64,000 nt of DNA from Streptomyces sp. RKAG290 (lineage in GTDB: Bacteria; Actinomycetota; Actinomycetes; Streptomycetales; Streptomycetaceae), in NCBI RefSeq assembly GCF_023701695.1, contig NZ_JAJOZC010000001.1:3719894-3783893 (forward strand), read 5' to 3'. Position numbers and translations under genes: made by a program. This document shows positions 36,950-45,407 of this stretch, one piece after another. Under the pieces are notes generated by a model that saw nothing but the letters and a program-made list of their open reading frames with translations, was not told the DNA's origin and did not search any database. Position 1 is the first letter of the stretch. Every line of letters starts with the position of its first letter.

Positions 36950-39104
36950 TCAGCCGGACTTCGTGTACGCGAGCTTCTCGCCGGTGGCCGTGTTCTCGCG
37001 GCTCAGGGTGCCGTCCGGGAGGAGGGTGAGCGTGGTGGCGCTGCCCGGTGTGCAGGACGACATGGGCCGGCCGAGCGTCACCGTGGACGGCCCGACCTGG
37101 AGCGGCTCGTCCCCGCTGACGTCGGCCGTCAGGTCGGCCTGGAACACGCAGCGGTAGGTGCCGCCGGTGTCCGTCGGGCCCTCGGCGGTGAGGGTGAGGA
37201 CGGCGTCGCCGGCCCGGCCCTGCTGGATGACGAGTTCGCGGGTGGAGTGGCCGGAGGCGTTGTCGATGGAGCCGGACCAGGTGCCCAGGTAGCCCTCGGG
37301 GACGCCGCCCTCTTCGCTGCCGTTCTGCGCGTCGTCGCTGGGGACGGGTCCTGGGGGCCGTCGGGGGAGGGGGAGTTGGAGGAGTCGTCCGACGGGGAGG
37401 GGCTCGTCGAGTGCGTCGGGGAGGCGTTGGTGTCGCCGCCGTCGTTCATCAGCGCGTAGACGGAACCGCCGGCCCCTATGGCCACGAGAACGGCGATCGC
37501 GACGAGCGCGACGGTCGAGCCGGCGCCCCTGCGGGCGGGTGCGGGGTCCTGGTTCGCCGCCGGGTACTGCGGGCCGTACGGGGGCGTGGAGCCGAAACCG
37601 GGCTGCTGCGGATATCCGTACGCGTAGCCCTGGTGGGGTTTCTGCTGCGGATACCCGTACCCGTGGTCGGGGTTCTGCTGCTGCGGATAGCCGTATCCGT
37701 GGCTGGGGGTCGGCTGTTGCGGATAGCCGTATCCCTGGCCCGGGTACGGCTGGGCGGGCAGTTGCGGATAGCCGTACCCGGGGGAGGGCGCGGGTGCGGG
37801 GGTCCGGGCGGTGGTGGCCCGTCCGTCGGGGACGCCTGCGGCGCGTGGAGACCGACCGTGGTGGGGAGGGTGTGGACGCTGCCGGGTACGGACTGCTGCG
37901 GGGGCGTGGGTGGTTCGGCCGGGGACGCCGCGTCGGGGGCCGGTACGTCCGGTGCCGGTACGGCGGCGGCTGCGGCGGCCGCGGCGGCCGCGGGAGCTGC
38001 GGGGGTCGCGGGGGTCGCGGGGGCGTGCGGGGGTGGTGTGTCCTGCGGGGGTGTGCCGTTCGGCGGCGTTGCCGCGTCGGCCGGGATCGCGTCGGCGGGG
38101 GTCGTGTCGGCCGGGACCGGGCTGGTCGGGACCGGGCCGGCCGGGACCGCGTCGGCCGGGACCGCGTCCTCCGGGTCCTCCGAGTCGAGCAGTTCCACGG
38201 CGTGGCGGCCGAGTTGGGCGATGAGCGCGCCGGGCAGCCAGGGCTCCGCCGTGTGGTCCTCGGACAGCCGGTCCAGGATCTCGTCCGTCGTCGGTCTCGC
38301 CTCCGGGTCCTTGCGCAGGCAGTCCTGGATCAGTTCCACGAGGTCGACCGGCACCCCGGTCAGGTCCGGGTCCTCCTGCGCGATCCGGAACAGCAGTGCG
38401 TGCACCCCGCTGGCCGCCGCGCCGAACGGCAGCCGCCCGGTGGACGCGTACGCCAGCACCGAGCCCAGGCAGAACACGTCGCACGCCGTGGTCACCCGCT
38501 CGCCCCGCACCTGCTCGGGCGACATGAAGCCGGGGGAGCCGACCAGGGCGCCGGTGCGGGTGAGACCGCCGTCGGTGACGGTGTCGAGGGCTCGGGCGAT
38601 GCCGAAGTCGATGACCCGGGGCCCGTCGATGGTCAGCAGGATGTTGGAGGGCTTGAGGTCGCGGTGGATGACGCCGGCCGCGTGGATGGCCCTGAGGGCA
38701 TGGGCGAGACCGGCACCCAGGATGTGGACCGACCGCTCGGGCAGCGGGCCGTACGCCCCCGGGGCCGGGCCTGCCGAGGTGCTCGCGCGGCCCGTGACGG
38801 TGGTCTGGAGGGAGGGGCCGGCGACGTATCCGGTGGCCACCCACGGCACGGCGGCCTCGGTGTCGGCGTCCAGCACGGGCGCGGTCCAGGTGGAACCGAC
38901 CTGGCGGGCGGCCTGCACCTCCTGGCGGAACCGGTCGCGGAACTCCTGCTGTTCGGCCAGCTCCTCACGCACGAGCTTGATGGCGACCGTACGTCCGCGG
39001 TCGGAGCGGGCCAGGTACACCTGGCCCATGCCGCCTGCGCCGAGCCGGCCCAGCAGGCGGTACGCGCCGATGCGTTGCGGATCGGCGGACCCGAGCTTCT
39101 CCAT
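36950..39104 (-). CDS. Membrane Ser/Thr protein kinase (PknB-like; two apparent frameshifts)
   Basis: About 718 residues once two single-base losses are corrected. The ATG at 39104 has GGAGG about 10 bases upstream. The kinase domain (residues 15-275) has the glycine loop LGAGGMGQVY, VAIKLV, HRDLKPSNILL, DFGIAR and SPEQVRG, all intact. A long Pro/Ala linker follows, then tandem GYGYPQ-type repeats, one TM helix (TVALVAIAVLVAIGAGGSVYAL) and an extracellular C-terminal domain ending at 36950. The frame is lost between 37798 and 37831 and again at the GGGG of 37340-37343. The kinase faces the cytoplasm and the C-terminal domain could sense a wall or envelope signal. Confidence 0.87.
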
Positions 39105-39419
39105 GGTGTGCAGTCCTCCCCCGTACGGCGACACGCCGGACGGGTCGAGAATAGCGGCGTGGTCGAGGCGTGGCGGGGTGCGGTTGCCCGGTCCCCGGCC
39201 GGGACTTGTCCTCAATCGCCGGACGGGCTCGATTTTCCGGCCCTCGCGAGCCGGTCCCGCGAGGGCGTCCCGGTCCGCGGTGCCGGTTCCGTCCTCAAGC
39301 GCCGGACGGGCTGGGTGGTGCGGGGCCGGCTCGGGGGTGCCGGGTGGGCTGGGGTGTCGGGTGGGCTCGATTTCCCGTCGTCCGTGAGGGCTTCCCGGTC
39401 CGCGGTGCCGGTTCCGTCC
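39105..39419. other. Intergenic region with repeats upstream of the kinase
   Basis: 315 bases between the kinase start and the MarR stop. It contains the kinase ribosome site and most of the repeat block annotated at 39208-39438. No promoter hexamers stand out. Confidence 0.5.
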
Positions 39420-39438
39420 TCAATCGCCGGACGGGCTG
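39208..39438. repeat. Interspersed repeat block, three copies of TCCTCAATCGCCGGACGGGC
   Basis: Core copies start at about 39209, 39292 and 39417. The last two belong to a longer 53-base direct repeat (39261-39313 and 39386-39438) that differs at only two positions. On the minus strand the last copy encodes the final PSGD and stop codon of the MarR gene. The core also matches the repeats at 13257-13331. Confidence 0.85.
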
Positions 39439-39926
39439 TGGGTGCCGGACGCGCCGGGGGTGGCGGGTGGGGATGACTCTGGGGTTGTTCTCAGGGTGTC
39501 CATCGCCTCTGACAGGCGTTCCAGTACTCGTACCGTCTCCGCGAAGCCCTCCGCGCCCAGCTCCTGGGCCAGACGTGCGGCCAACTCCGCGTGGCCGGGG
39601 CCGATTCGGGAGATCGCTGCGTGGCCCTCCTGTGTGGGGCGCAGCAGTTTGGCCCGGCGGTGGGCGGGGTTCGGGACGTATTCCGCGAGGCCCTTGTCCA
39701 CCAGCAGATCGGCGGTCCGTTGTACGCCCTGGCGGGTCATGCCCATGGCGCGGGCGATTCCGGCGACCGGCAGCGGCTCGTTCAGCACCGCGCCGAGCAC
39801 CTGCCAGCGCGCGGCGGTCAGGCCGGCCGGCCGGGTCAGCTCCTCCGACACGGTGAGGAACTGACCGTTGAGGCGGAAGACCCCGAGAGCGGTCCGGCTC
39901 AGCCGGTCCTGGTCCGCGCGGCTCAT
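39420..39926 (-). CDS. MarR-family transcriptional regulator
   Basis: A 168-residue winged-helix regulator. Recognition elements are LTAARWQVLGAVLNEPLPVAGIARAMGMTRQGVQRTADLLVDKGL, with the wing in PAHRRAKLLRPT. The C-terminal tail is encoded partly by the interspersed repeat and ends SPSGD. Its ATG overlaps the stop of the DJ-1-like gene by 4 bases (39923-39926), so the two form an operon read leftwards. It probably represses that operon from the inverted repeat at 40566-40579. Confidence 0.92.
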   Translation of the reverse strand: MSRADQDRLSRTALGVFRLNGQFLTVSEELTRPAGLTAARWQVLGAVLNEPLPVAGIARAMGMTRQGVQRTADLLVDKGLAEYVPNPAHRRAKLLRPTQEGHAAISRIGPGHAELAARLAQELGAEGFAETVRVLERLSEAMDTLRTTPESSPPATPGASGTHSPSGD

Positions 39927-40516
39927 CCCTGGAGCACCTCGTACGCGCTCGCGTCCGAGTCGTGGAAGAGCCGGAACCAGGCGTCGAGCTTCACGGCGTC
40001 GTACACACCGAGCCGGGCGAAGACCTCACGGGCGAACGCGACCGGCTCGGTCGGACCGGCGGTGATCAGGTCGCCGTCGGTGACCGCGTCGGCGTCGACG
40101 TAGTGCTTGCCGCCCGCGTAACCGGTGGCTGCCAGGTAGAAGGACACCGCGCTCGTGTGCGCCCGCTCGTCGAGCAGCCCCTCACGGGCCAGCCCCGCCG
40201 TCGCCCCGCAGATCGCGGCGACCGGCACGCCCGCGTCCAGGAAGGTGCGGGCGGCGCGGGCGAACGGTGCGAGTGCGTCGCCGGTGTCCCACAGGTCCGC
40301 GCCCGGCAGGATCAGCAGCTCGCTGTCCTCGGGGCGCAGCTCCGCGAGCGACAGACCGGGCTGGACGGTCAGCCCGCCGATGCTGGTGACGGGGGCGGTG
40401 GTGGGGCCGACCGTCCGCACGGTGAAGCCGTTGCGGGCGAGATGGGCGGTCGTGTGCCCGGTCTCCCAGTCGGCGAAGGTGTCGTACACGGCAAGGTGTG
40501 CGGTCCTGCGGGTCAT
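39923..40516 (-). CDS. DJ-1/PfpI-family protein
   Basis: A 197-residue protein of the type-1 glutamine amidotransferase-like superfamily. The nucleophile elbow is AAICGATAGLA with Cys near residue 103, and LILPGADLW is the expected acidic strand-loop. Family members act as glyoxalases, deglycases, proteases or stress chaperones, and the exact role cannot be read from the sequence. It is first in an operon with a MarR regulator, which suggests induction by a stress compound. The start ATG at 40516 follows GAGGAGGCC. Confidence 0.87.
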   Translation of the reverse strand: MTRRTAHLAVYDTFADWETGHTTAHLARNGFTVRTVGPTTAPVTSIGGLTVQPGLSLAELRPEDSELLILPGADLWDTGDALAPFARAARTFLDAGVPVAAICGATAGLAREGLLDERAHTSAVSFYLAATGYAGGKHYVDADAVTDGDLITAGPTEPVAFAREVFARLGVYDAVKLDAWFRLFHDSDASAYEVLQG

Positions 40517-40565
40517 GACGGCCTCCTCGACGGGAAGAACGTGTATGCCAACATGCTGTCATTTC

Positions 40566-40579
40566 GACAATGTGTTGTC
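40566..40579. promoter_or_regulatory. Probable MarR operator
   Basis: GACAA-TGTG-TTGTC inverted repeat within an AT-rich patch. On the minus strand it overlaps a TTGACA hexamer (40577-40582) positioned as the -35 of the DJ-1/MarR operon. Confidence 0.6.
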
Positions 40580-40713
40580 AATTGGTCGAGGTGCGCGCGG
40601 TCGGGGTCCGTGCGGCCGGGCCCCGGACGACCCGACACCCTGCCGAATCACGCGGTCCAGGCCATACAAGATGGCCATATCGGGCGGCGTCCGCAGCCGC
40701 CTACGCTCGTCGT

Positions 40714-42078
40714 ATGACCCCTCATCCCCCTCCTGCCGACTCCGCCGCCGGGGCGGCCGTGAAGGCCGCCGACCGCGCGCACGTGTTCCACTCCTGGTCC
40801 GCCCAGGGCCTGATCGACCCGCTCGCCGTCGCCGGCGCCGAGGGGGCGTACTTCTGGGACTACGACGGCAACCGCTACCTGGACTTCACCAGCGGCCTCG
40901 TCTACACCAACATCGGCTACCAGCACCCCACCGTCGTCGCCGCGATCCAGGAGCAGGCGGGGAAGATGACGACCTTCGCGCCCGCCTTCGCGATCGAGTC
41001 GCGCTCCGAGGCCGCACGCCTCATCGCCGAGCGCACCCCCGGCGACCTGGACAAGATCTTCTTCACCAACGGCGGCGCCGAGGCCGTCGAGAACGCCATC
41101 AGGATGGCCCGGCTGCACACCGGCCGCACGAAGGTGCTCTCCGCCTACCGCTCGTACCACGGCGCCACGTCCACCGCGATCAACCTGACCGGTGACCCGC
41201 GCCGCTGGGCGTCCGACAACGGCTCGGCGGGCGTCGTCCGGTTCTGGGCCCCGTTCCTCTACCGCTCGCCGTTCTACGCCGAGACCGAGGCGGAGGAGTG
41301 CGCCCGCGCGCTCCAGCACCTGGAGGACACCCTCGCCTACGAGGGCCCCGCGACCATCGCCGCGATCATCCTGGAGACCATCCCGGGCACGGCCGGCATC
41401 ATGACGCCGCCGCCCGGCTACCTCGCCGGGGTCCGGGAGATCTGCGACCGGTACGGCATCGTCTTCGTCCTCGACGAGGTGATGGCCGGGTTCGGGCGCA
41501 CCGGCAAGTGGTTCGCCGCCGACCACTTCGACGTGGCGCCGGACCTGCTGACCTTCGCCAAGGGCGTCAACTCCGGTTACGTACCGCTCGGCGGCGTCGC
41601 CATCTCCGCCGAGATCGCCGCCACCTTCGAGACCCGCCCCTACCCGGGCGGACTGACCTACTCCGGCCACCCCCTGGCCTGTGCCGCCGCCGTGGCCACC
41701 ATCCATGTGATGGAGGACGAGAAGGTCATCGAGAACGCCGCGCACATCGGCGAGACGGTGCTCGGCCCCGGCCTGCGCGACCTCGCCGAGCGCCACCCCT
41801 GCGTCGGTGAGGTCCGCGGCCTCGGCGCCTTCTGGGCGCTGGAGCTCGTCCGCGACCGGGAGACCCGCGAGCCGCTGGTCCCGTACAACGCGACAGGCGC
41901 GGCGAACGCCCCGATGGCGGCCTTCGGTGCGGCGGCGAAGAAGAACGGCCTGTGGCCCTTCATCAACATGAACCGCACCCACGCCGTTCCTGCCTGCAAC
42001 GTCACCGAGGCCGAGGCCAAGGAGGGGCTCGCCGCCCTGGACGCCGCCCTGTCGGTGGCCGACGAGCACACCGCGTAG
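40714..42078 (+). CDS. Class-III PLP aminotransferase
   Basis: A 454-residue class-III (omega) aminotransferase. Seen: the YFWDYDGNRYLDFTSGL entry, FFTNGGAEAVENAIRMAR, the SYRSYHGAT segment, FVLDEVMAGFGRTGKWFA, and the PLP lysine in LTFAKGVNSGYVPLGG. These enzymes use omega-amino acids, diamines or taurine-like amines as donor. The GntR regulator directly downstream suggests a small catabolic unit. TACGCT at 40702-40707 ends 6 bases before the ATG, so it is probably leaderless. A direct repeat of GGCCATA (40660-40666 and 40673-40679), with ATACAAGAT across it, is a candidate operator. Confidence 0.9.
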   Translation: MTPHPPPADSAAGAAVKAADRAHVFHSWSAQGLIDPLAVAGAEGAYFWDYDGNRYLDFTSGLVYTNIGYQHPTVVAAIQEQAGKMTTFAPAFAIESRSEAARLIAERTPGDLDKIFFTNGGAEAVENAIRMARLHTGRTKVLSAYRSYHGATSTAINLTGDPRRWASDNGSAGVVRFWAPFLYRSPFYAETEAEECARALQHLEDTLAYEGPATIAAIILETIPGTAGIMTPPPGYLAGVREICDRYGIVFVLDEVMAGFGRTGKWFAADHFDVAPDLLTFAKGVNSGYVPLGGVAISAEIAATFETRPYPGGLTYSGHPLACAAAVATIHVMEDEKVIENAAHIGETVLGPGLRDLAERHPCVGEVRGLGAFWALELVRDRETREPLVPYNATGAANAPMAAFGAAAKKNGLWPFINMNRTHAVPACNVTEAEAKEGLAALDAALSVADEHTA

Positions 42079-42169
42079 CTGCGCCGGCGCACGGCGCCCC
42101 TCCCCTGCCCGGCGGTCCGGCCGGTCCGCTCGGTCTAAGGTGGCCGAAACCGAAACGGGGAGGGGCGCC

Positions 42170-42991
42170 ATGCGCGCGAGCGGAGCTGTCACCCGCAGTA
42201 CGTTGCGACAGCAGATCGCGGACGCGCTGCGTGACGAAGTGCTCGCCGGGCGTCTGCAGCCGGGACGGGAGTTCACCGTCAAGCAGATCGCCGAGCAGTA
42301 CGGCGTCTCCGCGACGCCCGTCCGTGAGGCACTCTTCGACCTCTCCGCGCAGGGCCTGCTCGAATCCGATCAGCACCGCGGATTCCGGGTGTACGAGTTC
42401 ACCGTCGCGGACTACCGGGCGATGGTGGAGGCCCGCACCCTGGTCATGGACGGGGTCATCCGGGGCGTCTTCCAGGAGCAGTCCCCCGCGCAGCAGACGG
42501 CGTACCGGGACGCGCTCGTCTCCGTACGCCGCCGCGCCGAGGAGGCCGCCCGCGCCGCGCGCGGCGGTGACCTGGACATACTCATCGGCTACGACCTGCG
42601 GTTCTGGCGCGAGCTGGGCGCGCTCGTCGGCAACTCCTACATCAGCGACTTCCTGCACCGGCTGCGCGTCCAGGCGTGGGTGTTCGCCGTGCCGTACCTG
42701 CGCGGCGACGCGGACGTCCGGGACTGGCTCTGGAACGGGCACGCCGAACTCGTCACGGCGATCACGCACCGGGACCGCGACGCGCTGCGCGTGGTGATCG
42801 ACGACTACAACGGCCACGCGCTGAGCTGGGCGGACCGCCTGGCATCCGGGACCTGGCCCGTCCCGGGCCCGGGACGCAGCCGCCCGGGCCGGACGGAACC
42901 GGCGGCCCGGCCCGCCCGAGGACCTGACCCGCGCAGGCCTGAACCCCGGCCGACGAGGGCGCCGGGCAAGGCGCGGCGAAGTCGGTCATGA
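42170..42991 (+). CDS. GntR-family regulator, FCD type
   Basis: A 273-residue regulator. N-terminal wHTH (residues 10-75: TLRQQIADALRDEVLAGRLQPG ... YGVSATPVREALFDLSAQGLL), then a helical FCD effector domain (about 85-215: RAMVEARTLVMDGVIRG, NGHAELVTAI). The last 50 residues are a Pro/Arg-rich low-complexity tail. Start ATG 42170 with GGGGAGG 6 bases upstream. It follows the aminotransferase in the same direction at a distance of 91 bp and probably controls it in response to its substrate or product. Confidence 0.92.
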   Translation: MRASGAVTRSTLRQQIADALRDEVLAGRLQPGREFTVKQIAEQYGVSATPVREALFDLSAQGLLESDQHRGFRVYEFTVADYRAMVEARTLVMDGVIRGVFQEQSPAQQTAYRDALVSVRRRAEEAARAARGGDLDILIGYDLRFWRELGALVGNSYISDFLHRLRVQAWVFAVPYLRGDADVRDWLWNGHAELVTAITHRDRDALRVVIDDYNGHALSWADRLASGTWPVPGPGRSRPGRTEPAARPARGPDPRRPEPRPTRAPGKARRSRS

Positions 42992-43068
42992 GGGAGCACT
43001 GTCCGCGACGTCCCGACCGCATTACGCTGTCCCGACCATCGCACGCACCCGTTGGAGAGCGAGACTTC

Positions 43069-43718
43069 ATGGCCTGTGACCTGTGGCTGGTCCCCCTCGT
43101 CGATGTGCTGTGCCACAGCCCCGACAACCCCTTCGCCGAAGAGATAGCCGTCTACGACAAAGCGCTGGGCGAGGCCGGGCTGCCGCCCGTACCCGTCTAC
43201 GCCTACATGCCGGGCCTGACCGGTGACGTGGCCCCGGTCGCGGGCTTCGACTACGACGCCCTGCACTTCCTGCGCCGCGCCTATCTGCTCCAGCTCAGCG
43301 GCCTCGCCGTCACGCCCGTGGACGAACTGGGCGGCGACTACGAGCAGTTGCTGGAGATGTTCGAGCCGACGGCCCAGCAGTCGCACCTCGTGTGGCACTA
43401 CGACCACGCGGGCGCGTACGTCCCGCTGGACTTCCCCTCCCCGCTCTCCAACGACGACCTGCTGGAGGGCGGCGGCCCGCTCGGCTCCTCGCACGGGCTG
43501 CTGCGGGAGCTGGAGTTCGTCGCCCCGTCCATCGGCATCGATCCGGCCAACCCGCCGGCCGCCCCCTGCCGCCCGCCGCGCCCACCGCGCTGGAGGAACC
43601 GGCCGGTCCGATCCCTTACGACGACAACCCGTTCGCCCGGGAACGCCACGTCTGGCTGGGTCTGCACGCGGCGGTCACTCGCAGCCTCGCCCAGGGCTCA
43701 ATGATCATTTTCAGCTGA
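43069..43718 (+). CDS. Conserved protein of unknown function (frameshifted)
   Basis: A soluble protein of 216 residues after one-base correction. I do not recognise the family. It begins MACDLWLVPLVDVLCHSPDNPFAEE and contains aromatic/acidic blocks such as FDYDALHFLRRAYLLQL and HLVWHYDHAGAYVPLDFP. No TM segment or signal peptide is seen. The present frame derails at the CCCCC of 43562-43566; the next frame carries PYDDNPFARERHVWLGLHAAV and ends QGSMIIFS. ATG 43069 has GGAGAG about 9 bases upstream. It is convergent with the SLATT-like gene. Confidence 0.75.
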
Positions 43719-43733
43719 CGGCAGGGCTCCCAC

Positions 43734-43842
43734 CCGCCGGAGTCCCCGCGACGACCACCGCGCAACGGTCGCCGGCCGGCGGCCCTTCATGTGCCGGCGG
43801 CCACCGGCCATCGCCCACCGGTCATCGCGGGGACTCCGGCGG
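43734..43842. repeat. 23-bp inverted repeat across the 3' end of the SLATT-like gene
   Basis: Arms at 43734-43756 and 43820-43842 match at 22 of 23 positions in inverted orientation, 63 bases apart. The right arm encodes the last residues (PPESPR) and stop of the SLATT-like gene; the left arm lies in the gap. It would form a large stem in transcripts from either side and may serve as a shared terminator. Confidence 0.8.
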
Positions 43843-44625
43843 CCGCTGCCGCGGCATGTTCGGCCGGCTCATCGACTGCAGCGGGAACCGCCCCGGCTGC
43901 ACCCCCTGCTCCGCCCGCCCGCTCCCCGCGCCGCCGGACACCAGCGCCTGCATCCCCATCGGCGCGGGACCGGCCCGGAACTCCACCATCCAGTCCGCGG
44001 TCTCCGACCGCACGAGCTCCGTGACGTCCTCCGAGAAGCGCCGCAGCACCCCGAGGCACCGCTCGGCCGCCTCGCTCGCCGTCCCCTCGGTCGGGCCCAG
44101 CACCTCCCGTACGCACTCCGAGGCCCAGTCGAACTGGAGCACCTGGAGTCGCCGCTGCACGGCCTGTGCGGTGGCGAGATTCCTTATCCAGCCCGAGGTC
44201 AGGCCGAAATACCGGTCGCACGCCATGCACGCGGCACCCAGCAGCAGCGACAGGTACCCCCAGCCCGCCGCGTCGTGCAGCGCACCCGTCAGGTCGAGCA
44301 GCGGCAGCGCGGCACCCGCGACCGCGCCGACCGCGGTCCCCATCCGCAGCACCCTGGCCCCGAGCCGCTTCCAGACCCGGTCGCCCAGATACCAGTCGGC
44401 GGTGCGCAGCGCATCGGCCTCGACCCAGCGGTACAGCTCGTCGAGCCGCTGGGCGGGTTCCCCCCAGTCACCGAGCGGGAAGGGCGTCCCGGTGAGATCC
44501 CGGCCGTGCGCCTCCCGTCCCTGCGCGCCGGAGCCCGTACCGGAGGAAGGGGCGGAACCGGCCGGACCGGGCACACCGGAATCGTTGCGGGGCGGCCCTT
44601 CGGGCTGCATCTCCGGCTGACTCAC
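43822..44625 (-). CDS. SLATT-like two-TM protein
   Basis: A 267-residue protein with a Pro/Gly-rich N-terminal tail, an amphipathic helix (LDELYRWVEADALRTADWYL), two adjacent TM helices at about residues 90-115 and 120-142, and a helical C-terminal cytoplasmic region. This layout matches SLATT domains, two-TM modules predicted to be pore-forming effectors in nucleotide-signalling defence systems, although many SLATT proteins are chromosomal and of unknown role. Start: GTG 44625 with AGGAG 7 bases upstream. It is divergent from ybaB-recR. No nucleotide cyclase or SLOG sensor gene is next to it. Confidence 0.65.
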   Translation of the reverse strand: MSQPEMQPEGPPRNDSGVPGPAGSAPSSGTGSGAQGREAHGRDLTGTPFPLGDWGEPAQRLDELYRWVEADALRTADWYLGDRVWKRLGARVLRMGTAVGAVAGAALPLLDLTGALHDAAGWGYLSLLLGAACMACDRYFGLTSGWIRNLATAQAVQRRLQVLQFDWASECVREVLGPTEGTASEAAERCLGVLRRFSEDVTELVRSETADWMVEFRAGPAPMGMQALVSGGAGSGRAEQGVQPGRFPLQSMSRPNMPRQRPPESPR

Positions 44626-45001
44626 CGGGGTACTCCTCTGCATGCTGCATAGCGACGCGTGTGATTCGACCGCGTCCTCGACGATGGGCGGATCTCTGCC
44701 CTCTGCCCTCTGCTCACCCGCGCTCCACGCGACCGGCAGTCCCCGTGCGTAACCTTGCGTGACGACCCGTGCGCGTACACGTACCGGGGCGCATGCCCTT
44801 CCTACCGCCGAATGGTGGGCCGTGGGGTCGAAATCGAGGTATTCCCGGGTGCGCAGGGGCTGTGATCAGGTATAGGAGTCTCGCCACCGCCGGCCCGGTC
44901 TCACTCGAAAGAGTTGCCCGCCAGTGGGTGGGGCGCGCCGCCCGGGGACCACGTAGGCTCGGCGTACCGAAACATTTGTCGTCGAAATGCCTGGAGTGAC
45001 C
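44626..45001. other. Divergent intergenic region before ybaB
   Basis: 376 bases without a convincing gene; a small ORF at 44769-44999 lacks coding character. TAGGCT at 44954-44959 could be the -10 for ybaB, and TATAGG near 44871 is another candidate. No tRNA or stable RNA was recognised. Confidence 0.5.
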
Positions 45002-45337
45002 GTGATTCCCGGTGGTGGTCAGCCCGATATGCAGCAGCTGCTGCAGCAGGCCCAGAAGATGCAGCAGGACCTCGCCGAGGCCCAGGAGGAACTGGCGAGG
45101 ACCGAAGTCGACGGCCAGGCGGGCGGGGGTCTGGTAAAGGCGACCGTCACCGGCGCCGGCGAGCTCCGCGGCCTGGTGATCGACCCGAAGGCGGTGGACC
45201 CCGAGGACACCGAGACGCTCGCGGACCTCGTCGTCGCGGCGGTCCAGGCGGCGAACGAGAACGCCCAGGCGCTCCAGCAGCAGAAGCTCGGTCCGCTGGC
45301 CCAGGGCCTGGGCGGTATGCCGGGCCTCCCCTTCTGA
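45002..45337 (+). CDS. YbaB/EbfC nucleoid-associated protein
   Basis: A 111-residue DNA-binding protein that forms tweezers-like dimers and coats DNA, usually encoded next to recR. It has the helical MQQLLQQAQKMQQDLAEAQEEL region followed by the beta-strand core (VTGAGELRGLVIDPKAV) and a Gly/Pro-rich tail. The GTG at 45002 has GGAG 5 bases upstream and yields the usual N-terminus; an ATG at 44987 is in frame but would place that ribosome site inside the gene. It is probably co-transcribed with recR 70 bp downstream. Confidence 0.93.
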   Translation: MIPGGGQPDMQQLLQQAQKMQQDLAEAQEELARTEVDGQAGGGLVKATVTGAGELRGLVIDPKAVDPEDTETLADLVVAAVQAANENAQALQQQKLGPLAQGLGGMPGLPF

Positions 45338-45407
45338 CCAAGGACATACCCAAGAGTGTGCGTAGCCCCTACGGTACGTACCACGACTCAGCCAGGAAGG
45401 CTTTCCG

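Noticed and set aside
44769..44999. Small plus-strand ORF before ybaB
   Set aside because: No ribosome site, no recognisable motif, and it overlaps the likely ybaB promoter and start.
44626..45001. tRNA or SRP RNA gene near ybaB
   Set aside because: I looked for cloverleaf arms and the SRP tetraloop pattern and saw neither. No tRNA or rRNA was recognised anywhere in the window.
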